A stretch of 64,000 nucleotides of DNA from Maridesulfovibrio sp. (GTDB lineage Bacteria > Desulfobacterota > Desulfovibrionia > Desulfovibrionales > Desulfovibrionaceae). Both the position numbers and the translations under genes were made by a program. Of the stretch, positions 10,023 to 18,236 are shown in pieces; position 1 is the first letter of the stretch, and each line of letters begins with the position of its first letter. Below the pieces are notes generated by a model that was not told the DNA's origin, made no database searches, and was given only the letters and a program-made list of their open reading frames with translations. The stretch is from assembly GCF_963676065.1 (NCBI RefSeq), contig NZ_OY780933.1:2050001-2114000 (forward strand), written 5' to 3'.

Positions 10023-10553
10023 TTATAGCTCGTTAAGGATTGTTGTTGCAGGTTCAACCGTTACTAATATTGGCGCATACATTTCCGACCATACAAAATT
10101 ATGGTGTTTAATGATTGTTTCGGCATCAAGATAGGGCTTATTCGCTGTGGTATGCGAATCTGATGCAACATGCACTTTGTGACCCATTGTTGCGGCCCGC
10201 CGAACAGTTGAATCCACGCAGAAATCTGTGCAGCATCCGGTGATGATCAGTTCGTCCACATTCATCTGAGTCAGTATTTGCTCAAGTTCTGTATTGCAGA
10301 AAGAGTCGCAATTGCTCTTCTCCACGGTTATGTCAATTGGCCGAAAATCCAGTTCATCCAGAATCTGCCAGCCTTCCGAATTCAGTTGCAGCCCGTCCTC
10401 TTCACTATTGTGGCGGATAAAGATTACCGGGAGGTTCTTGTCCCGTGCTTTCGCTATAAGTGAATTGATCCTGCTGATTACTCCGGTAGCGTCGTGACGG
10501 TGCCCCGCAGCAAATAATGCTTTTTGCATATCTATGATCAGTAATGCTTTCAT
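10023..10553 (-). CDS. Isochorismatase-fold cysteine hydrolase
   Basis: This 176-aa protein has the full Asp-Lys-Cys triad of the isochorismatase/nicotinamidase superfamily: Asp8 (LLIIDMQ), Lys79 (TVEKSNCDSF) and Cys112 (TDFCVDSTVRRA). The substrate cannot be told from the sequence; such enzymes act on isochorismate, nicotinamide, carbamoyl compounds or others. The start at 10553 is preceded on its strand by AGAAGGAAA; the longer frame from 10577 is less likely. It is divergent from the tetR gene and shares the intergenic region 10554-10798 with it. Confidence 0.9.
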   Translation of the reverse strand: MKALLIIDMQKALFAAGHRHDATGVISRINSLIAKARDKNLPVIFIRHNSEEDGLQLNSEGWQILDELDFRPIDITVEKSNCDSFCNTELEQILTQMNVDELIITGCCTDFCVDSTVRRAATMGHKVHVASDSHTTANKPYLDAETIIKHHNFVWSEMYAPILVTVEPATTILNEL

Positions 10554-10585
10554 GCTGATTTCCTTCTGAGAGGTCATTAAAGACT

Positions 10586-10597
10586 TTAGTCGACAGA
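10586..10597. repeat. TTAGTCGACNGA element, copy 1
   Basis: This 12-mer contains the palindrome GTCGAC and recurs at 10733-10744 with one base changed. The copies flank the divergent region between the isochorismatase gene and tetR and could be regulator contacts. Confidence 0.35.
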
Positions 10598-10718
10598 TTT
10601 TTAAAATATTATTTGATTGTTGGAAAGTGTAATCTCTTTAATTGTCTTAAGTGACTTAATTACAAAATGAATTTTTAAATATTAATATCAAACGTATTAT
10701 TTAAACGAAATATTTAAA

Positions 10719-10728
10719 CAAACGTTTG
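10719..10728. promoter_or_regulatory. Palindrome CAAACGTTTG upstream of tetR
   Basis: A perfect 10-bp palindrome overlaps the candidate -35 (TTGACT, 10726-10731) of the tetR-efflux operon. It may be part of an operator. Confidence 0.35.
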
Positions 10729-10754
10729 ACTTTTAGTCGACCGATGACTATTTC
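10726..10754 (+). promoter_or_regulatory. Candidate tetR-operon promoter with embedded operator
   Basis: TTGACT (10726-10731) and TATTTC (10749-10754) are 17 bases apart. Between them sits TAGTC-N7-GACTA (10734-10750), an inverted repeat of the size TetR-family dimers bind. The position predicts autorepression by occluding RNA polymerase. Confidence 0.5.
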
Positions 10755-10798
10755 TTTCTCCTAAAAGAATCAAAAACTCAGTAGAGAGGCTCAATAAT

Positions 10799-11464
10799 AT
10801 GACGCAACATACTAAGGGAAAAACAAATAAAGCACGTGGCGAAGAGACCCGTGAAAAGCTACTTAAAGTGGGGCTGAAGCTTTTTGCCATGAACGGATTC
10901 AATGGTGTCAGCATGCGCAGTCTTGCTGCTGAGGCTGAGGTTAATCTGGCTACAGTGGGTTATCATTTCGGCGGAAAGCAGGGGCTTTACGAGGCGGTTA
11001 TTGAAGAGATTGTCCGTTTCCGTGATGAAGTTATGCCCGGAGAAGAGGCCGTTCTGGAGCAACTTGCCCGTTTTGAAGCCGGAGAGATTAGCAAAAAGGA
11101 TCTGGTTGTCTGGTTTTTCCGGGCCCAGATGCACGGAATTCTCAGCGATCCCATCACTCTGTGGGGCGTTATGCTGATTAACCGTGAAATGGCAGATCCC
11201 AGCGAGTCATACGCGCTACTGGATAAAGAATTCTTTGCTCCATCTTTTGATTCTATGCATTTGTTGCTCAAGGCTGCAATGCCTGAAGGAACACCTTATA
11301 CCGAAATTATTGTAGTTGGGGCCGCTTTAATCGGAATCGTCCTTAAATTTGTCAATCCCAAGCCCTGTACTGATCGTTTGGGCTGGTACGAAATGACCCC
11401 GGAACGAATTGAAGAGCTTACCGAAATCCTGTCCAGACGGGTGGTAGCTTTTGTTGGTTGCTAA
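10799..11464 (+). CDS. TetR/AcrR-family transcriptional regulator
   Basis: The N-terminal helix-turn-helix (residues about 18-65: ETREKLLKVGLKLFAMNGF, VNLATVGYHFGGKQGLYEAV) is typical of TetR regulators. The C-terminal part (about 90-215) resembles the CerR-type ligand domain found in repressors of efflux systems. An AGAGAGG ribosome-binding site precedes the ATG. It is the first gene of a tetR-MFP-RND operon, 13 bases before the MFP gene, so it most likely represses this operon until a toxic ligand binds. The 17-bp inverted repeat at 10734-10750 is its candidate operator. Confidence 0.92.
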   Translation: MTQHTKGKTNKARGEETREKLLKVGLKLFAMNGFNGVSMRSLAAEAEVNLATVGYHFGGKQGLYEAVIEEIVRFRDEVMPGEEAVLEQLARFEAGEISKKDLVVWFFRAQMHGILSDPITLWGVMLINREMADPSESYALLDKEFFAPSFDSMHLLLKAAMPEGTPYTEIIVVGAALIGIVLKFVNPKPCTDRLGWYEMTPERIEELTEILSRRVVAFVGC

Positions 11465-11477
11465 GAGGTAGAATTAA

Positions 11478-12557
11478 ATGAAAAGAATAATAGTTATTTC
11501 AATATTGGTGCTTGGTTTTGCCCTGAGCGGTTGTAAGGAAAAGACTGCTGAGGTGCATGAGGAACTTCGCCCGGTAAAGACTATGCAGGTAGGTTCCGGT
11601 GCCACGGGCAGGAATTGGGTGTTTTCCGGGACTGCCGAGGATGCCCTGCAGTCTGATTTATCATTTCGCGTCGGCGGTAAGATCGTATCTTTCCCCGGTG
11701 ACCAGATCGGTCGTAAGTTCCGGTCCGGTGAAGTTCTCGCCCGTCTCGATCCCGCCGATTATGAACTGGAAGTGCGGCAGGCGGAATCCAAGCTTGAGCA
11801 GATCCGTGCCAACTACGTCCGTGCCAAGGCCGATGTAAAACGTATCAGTGAGCTTTTTAAAAGAAAGGTTGTTTCCAAGTCCGAGCTTGATCAGTCCGAA
11901 GCGGATTTTAAATCTTTTCAGGCTCAACTGAACGCTTCCGATAAGATGCTGGACATCGCCCGTAAGCATCTGCGCTACACTGTACTCAAGGCCCCTTTTG
12001 ACGGCTGGGTCGGTTCGGTTGCGGTTAACATTCATCAGAACGTGCAGTCCGGACAGAAAGTTGTCGGTTTCAATGCCGGTAAGCAGATGAAAATGTCTAT
12101 CTCATTACCGGATACCTTGATTGCCACAGTGAATGAAGGCGAAAAAGTGCAGGTTTCTTTTGATGCCCTGCCCGGTAAAACCATGCAGGGTGTGATCATG
12201 GAAGTGGGCATCGGTACCAATAAAGGAGCTTCCTTTCCGGTAAAAGTTTACCTTGATAATACCGATCAGAAGGTGCGCAGCGGCATGTCCGGCAACGTGC
12301 GCTTTGCAGGACGTTCGGTGGGTTCCAGTGTTTATGTCGTTCCATCGGCCATTGTCGGCAATCCAGACGGTACAAAGCATGTCTGGGTAGTCGAAGACGG
12401 TTCGGTTGTTAAGCGCCGTGAAGTTGAAGTAGGTAAAATTTCTTCAAGAGGCGTGCTGATCAAGAACGGTCTTAAGTCCGGCGAAATAGTTGTCACCCGC
12501 GGCGTCCACTCTCTTAAGGACGGGCTGAAGGTCCGTAATGTTGGGGGGCTGTCGTGA
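11478..12557 (+). CDS. RND efflux periplasmic adaptor (MFP) lipoprotein
   Basis: The adaptor bridges an inner-membrane RND pump and an outer-membrane channel. It starts MKRIIVISILVLGFALSGC, a lipoprotein signal with the lipidated Cys in LSGC. The body has the HlyD/AcrA pattern: barrel-sandwich halves (FRVGGKIVSFPGDQIGRKFRSG; YTVLKAPFDGWVGSV), a coiled-coil hairpin at about residues 95-155, and a beta-barrel with membrane-proximal domain after that. The stop overlaps the GTG start of the pump gene by four bases, which indicates translational coupling. No outer-membrane factor gene is adjacent, so the system probably borrows a TolC-like channel. Confidence 0.93.
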   Translation: MKRIIVISILVLGFALSGCKEKTAEVHEELRPVKTMQVGSGATGRNWVFSGTAEDALQSDLSFRVGGKIVSFPGDQIGRKFRSGEVLARLDPADYELEVRQAESKLEQIRANYVRAKADVKRISELFKRKVVSKSELDQSEADFKSFQAQLNASDKMLDIARKHLRYTVLKAPFDGWVGSVAVNIHQNVQSGQKVVGFNAGKQMKMSISLPDTLIATVNEGEKVQVSFDALPGKTMQGVIMEVGIGTNKGASFPVKVYLDNTDQKVRSGMSGNVRFAGRSVGSSVYVVPSAIVGNPDGTKHVWVVEDGSVVKRREVEVGKISSRGVLIKNGLKSGEIVVTRGVHSLKDGLKVRNVGGLS

Positions 12558-15500
12558 ACCTTGCCAGATGGTGTATAGAAAACAACAGAACCTCAATCGC
12601 TCTGTTTTTGCTGATTGCATTTGCCGGGGTTTCCACCTTTTTCAGCATTCCTAAATCCGAGGATCCTGATTTTACCATCAGGGTTGCTGTTATTTCTACT
12701 GTTTTTCCCGGTGCTTCTCCGCAGAGGGTGGAAGAGCTGGTTACAGACAAGCTGGAAGAAAAGATTAGGGAAATTGATGTTATCAAGAACGTTAAGTCCC
12801 AATCCATGACCGGTCTTTCAATTATTGAGGTGGAATTTCAGGATAGCCAGAAAGATATGACCCCTATATGGCAGCGACTGCGCAATAAAGTGCTCGATGC
12901 CAAGAAAAATTTGCCGCCGGAAGCTTATGAACCGGTGGTGAACGATGAGTTCGGCGACGTTTATGGGATTATGGTCGCCCTTACCGGGGATGGTTTCAGC
13001 TACCGAGAACTAAAAGATGTTGCCGATTACACCCGCGATGAACTGCTTTCCATCCCCAGTGTAGGTAAAGTAGAGCGTTGGGGTTTACAGGATGAACGGG
13101 TTTTTATTGATTTTTCAAATTCGCGTATGGCCTCGGCGGGGATAACTCCATTCGCACTTGCCCAGATGCTGAATCAGCAGAATATGATTCGTCCCAGCGG
13201 TTCGGCCAAGGTCGGACCTGAGCGCATCTATATAGAACCGACCGGGGAATTTAAGTCTGTTGACGATATCAAAGACATGTCTTTGCGTGTTGAAGGTATG
13301 AAATCTTCGCTCAAGCTTTCCGACGTGACCAACATTACCCGCGGATTTGCAGATCCTCCGGGAGTCATGACCCGTTATGACGGAGAACCGTGTATCATGC
13401 TGGCTATTTCCATGGCCGATGGTAACAACATAATGGAAGTGGGCAAGCTGGTCTCCGCCAAGCTGAAGAAACTCTCCAAGAATTTATACCATGGCATGGA
13501 ATACAATGTGGTCGTCTATCAGCCTGATTATGTTGATACAGCGGTTACCGATTTCATGATCAACCTGCTTGAATCATTCGTGTTTGTCGTAATCGTCATC
13601 CTTGCTTTTGCCGGATTCAGGACCGGGCTCATCGCTGGTTCTCTGGTTCCTATGGCTATGCTCGGCTGCCTGAGCCTGATGCCTGTTTTTGGTGTGGGGC
13701 TGCAGCGAATTTCCATTGCTTCACTGATTATCGCGCTGGGAATTCTGGTTGATAACGGAGTTGTTGTGTCCGAGGCTATCCTCGTACGTCTGGCAGCGGG
13801 TGAAGAGCGTCTTAAAGCCGTTGTCGGAGCAGTTTCTGAACTCTGGATGCCGCTGCTGGCCGCATCCCTGACGACTGTTTTCGCGTTTCTGCCCATTCCG
13901 ATGGCAGATAACGCCACCGGGGAATACTGCTTTTCGCTTTTTATCGTGGTCAGCCTGACTTTGCTCTGTTCATGGGGATTGTCCATGTCCATGGTACCCA
14001 TGCTTTGCTATTATGTGCTTAAACCCAAAAAAATGATTCAGACTTTTTCCAGCCGAATGTATCGCACATACCGGTCGATGCTTCTTTTCTGCCTGAAGCA
14101 CCGTCCCAGTTTTCTGGCTGTTGTAATTGTCTGCTGTATGGCCGCGTTCTGGGGATTTCAGTTTGTGCCCAAAATGTTTTTCCCTCCCAACGAACGTGCC
14201 CAGTTCACTATTGATTTCTGGCAGCCGTTCGGTACCGATATCACTTCCACAGCGGACGAAGTGACTAAGCTGGAAAAAATTCTGCTTAGTGATAAAGGCG
14301 TTGAAAGTATCGGAACATTCATCGGACATGGTGGCCCGCGCTGGTATCTGCCGCTCAACCTTGAGCAACGTAACGACAACCTTGCCACCTTTATCGTCAA
14401 CACCAAGAGTGTGGAAGCTACCGATGCTGTTATCGAGCGAACCCGCGAGGAGATTAAATCCAAGTTTCCTGATGCGGACTTCAGTCTCAAAAAGCTTATG
14501 AACGGTCCTCCCGTCGGTGCTCCGGTGCAGATACGTATCTCAGGACCGGACCAGAAGACCCTGTATACCCTGCGTGACAAGATATCGGCTTTGCTGGATA
14601 AAACTCCCGGAGTTGCCCGTGTATGGGACGACTGGGGCCAGTGGACTAAGAAGATGGAAGTAAATGTGGATCAGGAAAAAGCCCGTCAGGCCGGTCTGAC
14701 CAGTTCCGATGTGGCTCTTAGTCTGCAATCAAGTATGAGCGGATATAAGGCTTCCATCTACCGCGATGGAGATACCAATATTCCCATCATGCTGCGTTCG
14801 GAGGGCGATTTTCGTAACCGTCTCGATAAACTTGAGAGTCTGAATGTATACTCATATCAGGAACAAAAAAATGTTCCATTGAGTCAGATAGCTTCATCTG
14901 AATTGGTCTGGCAGCCTTCGGATATCCGCCGCAGGGACCAGACAAGAACCATGACAGTAAAAGCGGATCTTTTCGACGGTTACTTCGCCATTAAGACTCT
15001 TGCTACTGTACGTCCTGAAATTGATAAGATGATGCAATCCCCTGATTGGCCTGTAGGATATTCTGTTGCCTACGGCGGTGAATTCGAGAAGAGTCAGGAA
15101 AGTCAGGAAGCCATTAACGCCAACATGCCGCTCGCAATGGGCCTGCTGGTGCTGGTTCTTGTCTTCCAGTTCAACTCCTTCAGGCGTCCGCTGATTATCC
15201 TGCTGACTTTGCCGCCCATGATGTGCGGTATTACTCCGGGAATGATCCTGACCAATTCGCCATTCGGGTTCATGCCCATGCTGGGGATGATCAGTCTACT
15301 GGGTATTATCGTCAATAACGCGATTATGCTTATTGACCGCATTGAGATTCTGGTGAAGCGGGGACTTGATATGGCTGATTGCATTGTGCTGGCATCCCTC
15401 GAGCGTGCAAGGCCGATCATCATGACCGCAACCACTACGATTATCGGTATGGTTCCGCTTTCATTGCAAGGCGGGGAAATGTGGCGGCCCATGGCAAACT

Positions 15501-15637
15501 GCATCATGTCCGGGTTGATGTTCGCCACCGTGCTGACCCTGATTCTCTGCCCTGTCCTTTATTCACTTTTCTTTAAACAGAGTTTTAAGAAATATGAATG
15601 GGATCAGGCTGTGGTCGAGAAGGGCAGTGATGTCTAG
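12554..15637 (+). CDS. RND-family efflux pump, inner-membrane subunit
   Basis: This is a 1027-aa proton-driven tripartite efflux pump of the AcrB/MexB (HAE1-like) superfamily. It has the N-terminal membrane helix (NRTSIALFLLIAFAGVSTFF), a large periplasmic loop, a block of helices at about 335-560 with the conserved segment IIALGILVDNGVVVSEAI, a second loop, and the C-terminal helix block from about 855. The pump uses GTG at 12554, overlapping the adaptor stop, with a GGGGGG run upstream. The substrate is unknown. The more divergent sequence compared with AcrB suggests a subgroup that may export metabolites as well as drugs. Confidence 0.95.
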   Translation: MNLARWCIENNRTSIALFLLIAFAGVSTFFSIPKSEDPDFTIRVAVISTVFPGASPQRVEELVTDKLEEKIREIDVIKNVKSQSMTGLSIIEVEFQDSQKDMTPIWQRLRNKVLDAKKNLPPEAYEPVVNDEFGDVYGIMVALTGDGFSYRELKDVADYTRDELLSIPSVGKVERWGLQDERVFIDFSNSRMASAGITPFALAQMLNQQNMIRPSGSAKVGPERIYIEPTGEFKSVDDIKDMSLRVEGMKSSLKLSDVTNITRGFADPPGVMTRYDGEPCIMLAISMADGNNIMEVGKLVSAKLKKLSKNLYHGMEYNVVVYQPDYVDTAVTDFMINLLESFVFVVIVILAFAGFRTGLIAGSLVPMAMLGCLSLMPVFGVGLQRISIASLIIALGILVDNGVVVSEAILVRLAAGEERLKAVVGAVSELWMPLLAASLTTVFAFLPIPMADNATGEYCFSLFIVVSLTLLCSWGLSMSMVPMLCYYVLKPKKMIQTFSSRMYRTYRSMLLFCLKHRPSFLAVVIVCCMAAFWGFQFVPKMFFPPNERAQFTIDFWQPFGTDITSTADEVTKLEKILLSDKGVESIGTFIGHGGPRWYLPLNLEQRNDNLATFIVNTKSVEATDAVIERTREEIKSKFPDADFSLKKLMNGPPVGAPVQIRISGPDQKTLYTLRDKISALLDKTPGVARVWDDWGQWTKKMEVNVDQEKARQAGLTSSDVALSLQSSMSGYKASIYRDGDTNIPIMLRSEGDFRNRLDKLESLNVYSYQEQKNVPLSQIASSELVWQPSDIRRRDQTRTMTVKADLFDGYFAIKTLATVRPEIDKMMQSPDWPVGYSVAYGGEFEKSQESQEAINANMPLAMGLLVLVLVFQFNSFRRPLIILLTLPPMMCGITPGMILTNSPFGFMPMLGMISLLGIIVNNAIMLIDRIEILVKRGLDMADCIVLASLERARPIIMTATTTIIGMVPLSLQGGEMWRPMANCIMSGLMFATVLTLILCPVLYSLFFKQSFKKYEWDQAVVEKGSDV

Positions 15638-15655
15638 GTTTTAGATTAAAAACAT

Positions 15656-15694
15656 AAAAAGGCCCGCAATTATTTAAAATTGCGGGCCTTTTTT
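15656..15694. terminator. Bidirectional terminator between RND pump and ispH
   Basis: An 11-bp stem GGCCCGCAATT/AATTGCGGGCC (15661-15688) is flanked by an A run on the left and a T run on the right. It serves the convergent genes on both sides. Confidence 0.9.
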
Positions 15695-15713
15695 ATTGTT
15701 GTATAAAATAATC

Positions 15714-16562
15714 TTACAGGCTTTTGAGAATCTGTTTGATGTCGTCCACCAGACGTTTGGGGGTTGATGCCCCGGCGGTGAGACCGATCTTGTTCAGCTT
15801 TTTAAGTTCTTCCCGGGGCAGTTCTTCGGCTGTTTCAACGTGGGTGCACTTAGTACCCGCGGCTTCGACAACCTGCACCAGACGTCGGGTATTGCCTGAA
15901 ATGCGTCCGCCGACAACAATCATGTGATCAACTTCTCCGGAGAGGGCGATGGCCTCATCCTGACGCTGGCGGGTGGCATCGCAGATGGTGTTCAGGGTTA
16001 CGAAATCAATTTTCTTGCTTTCAAGGTAGTTGATGCATTTGGTATAGATGGCGCGGTCCTGAGTTGTCTGGGCAGCCAGACAGTATTTCTGGGCCGGGTC
16101 CAGATCGAGATTTTGCAGTTCCTCAAGGGAATCGAAAAGGTGCGGTCCTGCCGGGCCGTAGCTGAGCAGTCCTTTTACCTCCGGGTGGCTGTCTTCACCG
16201 TAAAGCAGCAGCACGCGGTTATCTTCTGTATTTCTCTGGATAAGCAGCTGCGCTTTTTTTACTTTAGGGCAAGTTGCGTCGATCACATTCACCCCGCGCT
16301 TGCGCAGTTCGTCTTCCACGGATTTAGGAACACCGTGGGCGCGGATCACCACATACGCATCTTCAGGAACTTCATCCGGGTTTGTGGCGGTGATGATGCC
16401 CTGTTTTTCATAATCTTCCAAAACCTGCGGGTTGTGAATGATAGGTCCCAGAATATATATTTTTCCGCTTTCGTTTCTTTCAATAAGGGAATCAAGTTTA
16501 TTAAGGGCGAGGTCTACACCCATGCAGAATCCGGCTGTTTCAGCCCTGATTACATCAACCAT
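15714..16562 (-). CDS. ispH: 4-hydroxy-3-methylbut-2-enyl diphosphate reductase
   Basis: IspH is the last enzyme of the MEP isoprenoid pathway; it reduces HMBPP to IPP and DMAPP using an iron-sulfur cluster. The three cluster cysteines are present: Cys13 (AGFCMGVD), Cys98 (DATCPKV) and Cys194 (NTICDATRQRQ). The histidine and TTQD segments (IIHNPQV, RAHGVPK, AAQTTQD) are also there. The 282-aa length matches the family. The minus-strand ribosome-binding site GGAGG lies just before the ATG. It is divergent from a hopanoid-related aminotransferase gene; its products feed the hopanoid block that follows. Confidence 0.97.
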   Translation of the reverse strand: MVDVIRAETAGFCMGVDLALNKLDSLIERNESGKIYILGPIIHNPQVLEDYEKQGIITATNPDEVPEDAYVVIRAHGVPKSVEDELRKRGVNVIDATCPKVKKAQLLIQRNTEDNRVLLLYGEDSHPEVKGLLSYGPAGPHLFDSLEELQNLDLDPAQKYCLAAQTTQDRAIYTKCINYLESKKIDFVTLNTICDATRQRQDEAIALSGEVDHMIVVGGRISGNTRRLVQVVEAAGTKCTHVETAEELPREELKKLNKIGLTAGASTPKRLVDDIKQILKSL

Positions 16563-16769
16563 TTATGGCCTCCAAATATTTCACGATAATGTTTTCCGTG
16601 TTTTCGTGCTTGATTTAACTTATTTATATTACATTTCATCTCTTCATTTGGCAATGGCCCGATTTCGGGCTGAACTTGTCCATAACCCATTGACCCCAGG
16701 GTGGAAGGGAGTTATTTTCCACTAAAAAAAATCAGATATTAATATTTGTAATTAATTGGAGCCTGTGAA

Positions 16770-18152
16770 ATGAGTTCTGAAATTGTAAAAGAATATAGAA
16801 ATAGACTCGCGGAAGCCTACGAGCTGCACCGCAAATATGTAAATCCTCAGTTTGTGCGTGTTCTCGAAGTTATCGGCTATGATCGTAATTATGTGTCTTC
16901 CGAGGGGGCGTACCTGACCGATGCCAAGGGAGTTCAGGTCCTTGATTTTCTGGCCGGGTTCGGTGTTTACAACATCGGACGCAATCATCCTTTTGTGGCT
17001 GATGTGCTTAAGGAAATGATGGATGAAAAAACTGCCAGCATAGTGCAGATGGACCTCGGTGTCATGTCCGGTATGCTGGCGGAGAAACTGGCCAAGCTTG
17101 CCCCGGGAGATCTTGAGGCCGTATTTTTCACTAATTCCGGAACTGAAAGCGTTGAGGGAGCACTTAAGTTTGCCCGGCAGGCCAGCGGAAAACATAAACT
17201 GGTTCACTGCCATCACGCTTTTCACGGTTTGACTCTCGGGTCTTTATCCGTAAATGCGAATCCCGAGTTCAGAAATCGTAATGAACCGCTCCTTCCGGAT
17301 TGCGTAGCCGTGCCTTTTAATGATCTTGAGGCTCTGGAAGATGCGCTTAAAGGCGGAGATGTGGGAGCTTTTATTTTTGAAACCGTGCAGGGCAAGGGTG
17401 TTTTTGTGCCTGATGAAGGTTACCTTCAGGGAGTGCGGGAACTTTGCGATAAGTACGGTACTTATATGATTGCCGATGAAGTGCAGTGTGGTATGGGCCG
17501 TACCGGTAAGATGTTCGCCGTGGATCATTGGGGTGTTAAACCCGATATTCTGGCCATTTCCAAAGCTCTTTCCGGCGGATATGTACCTGTTGGCGCTATC
17601 ATTACCACCCGCGAGATTCACGGAAAGATTTTTGATTCCATGGAGCGGTGCTTCGCCCACTCCAACACATTCGGGCAGAACGATCTGGCCATGGCGGCCG
17701 GGCTGGCGACCATCGAGATTCTGGAAAAAGACAAACTGGCGGATAATGCAGCCGCAATGGGCGCACGCATAGAAGAAGGTCTTAAGAAACTTGCCGATAA
17801 GTATGAGATGCTGACCGAAGTTCGCGCCAAGGGTTTGATGATCGGCATGCAGTTCGGTGAGCCTAAATCAATGGCTCTTAAGGCCAGCTGGAAACTGTTG
17901 CACAAAATGAATGATGACCTTTTTTGCCAGATGATCACCATGCCGTTGCTGGAGAAGCACAACATCCTCAGTCAGGTTGCCGGGCATGGTCTTGATACTG
18001 TCAAAATCCTGCCTCCGCTGATGATTAATGATGCTGATGTCGATAAATTCCTCGCCGCAATGGATGATGTGCTTAAAGAAGCGCATAAGATCACGGGTTC
18101 TGCATGGAAAACCGTAAAGGATCTTGGAATCCGTACCGCTAGGACTTCTTAG
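16770..18152 (+). CDS. hpnO: Class III PLP aminotransferase, HpnO-like
   Basis: This 460-aa fold-type I aminotransferase has the signature DEVQCGMGRTGKMFAVDHW, the PLP-binding Lys265 (SKALSGGYVPVGA), and the N-terminal GAYLTDAKGVQVLDF segment. Class III enzymes act on omega-amino groups. The next genes encode HpnN and HpnH, so the likely role is HpnO: amination of the hopanoid side chain to give aminobacteriohopanetriol. The function rests mostly on context; an ornithine or 4-aminobutyrate type enzyme cannot be excluded. A GGAG ribosome-binding site precedes the ATG. Confidence 0.75.
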   Translation: MSSEIVKEYRNRLAEAYELHRKYVNPQFVRVLEVIGYDRNYVSSEGAYLTDAKGVQVLDFLAGFGVYNIGRNHPFVADVLKEMMDEKTASIVQMDLGVMSGMLAEKLAKLAPGDLEAVFFTNSGTESVEGALKFARQASGKHKLVHCHHAFHGLTLGSLSVNANPEFRNRNEPLLPDCVAVPFNDLEALEDALKGGDVGAFIFETVQGKGVFVPDEGYLQGVRELCDKYGTYMIADEVQCGMGRTGKMFAVDHWGVKPDILAISKALSGGYVPVGAIITTREIHGKIFDSMERCFAHSNTFGQNDLAMAAGLATIEILEKDKLADNAAAMGARIEEGLKKLADKYEMLTEVRAKGLMIGMQFGEPKSMALKASWKLLHKMNDDLFCQMITMPLLEKHNILSQVAGHGLDTVKILPPLMINDADVDKFLAAMDDVLKEAHKITGSAWKTVKDLGIRTARTS

Positions 18153-18236
18153 CGTCTTTCTTTTCCCGAATGGGACCCGGATTTTTCTGCCTCTAAAAAA
18201 GACCCCTGCCGAATCTGTTGCAGCGGGCAGAGTTTG

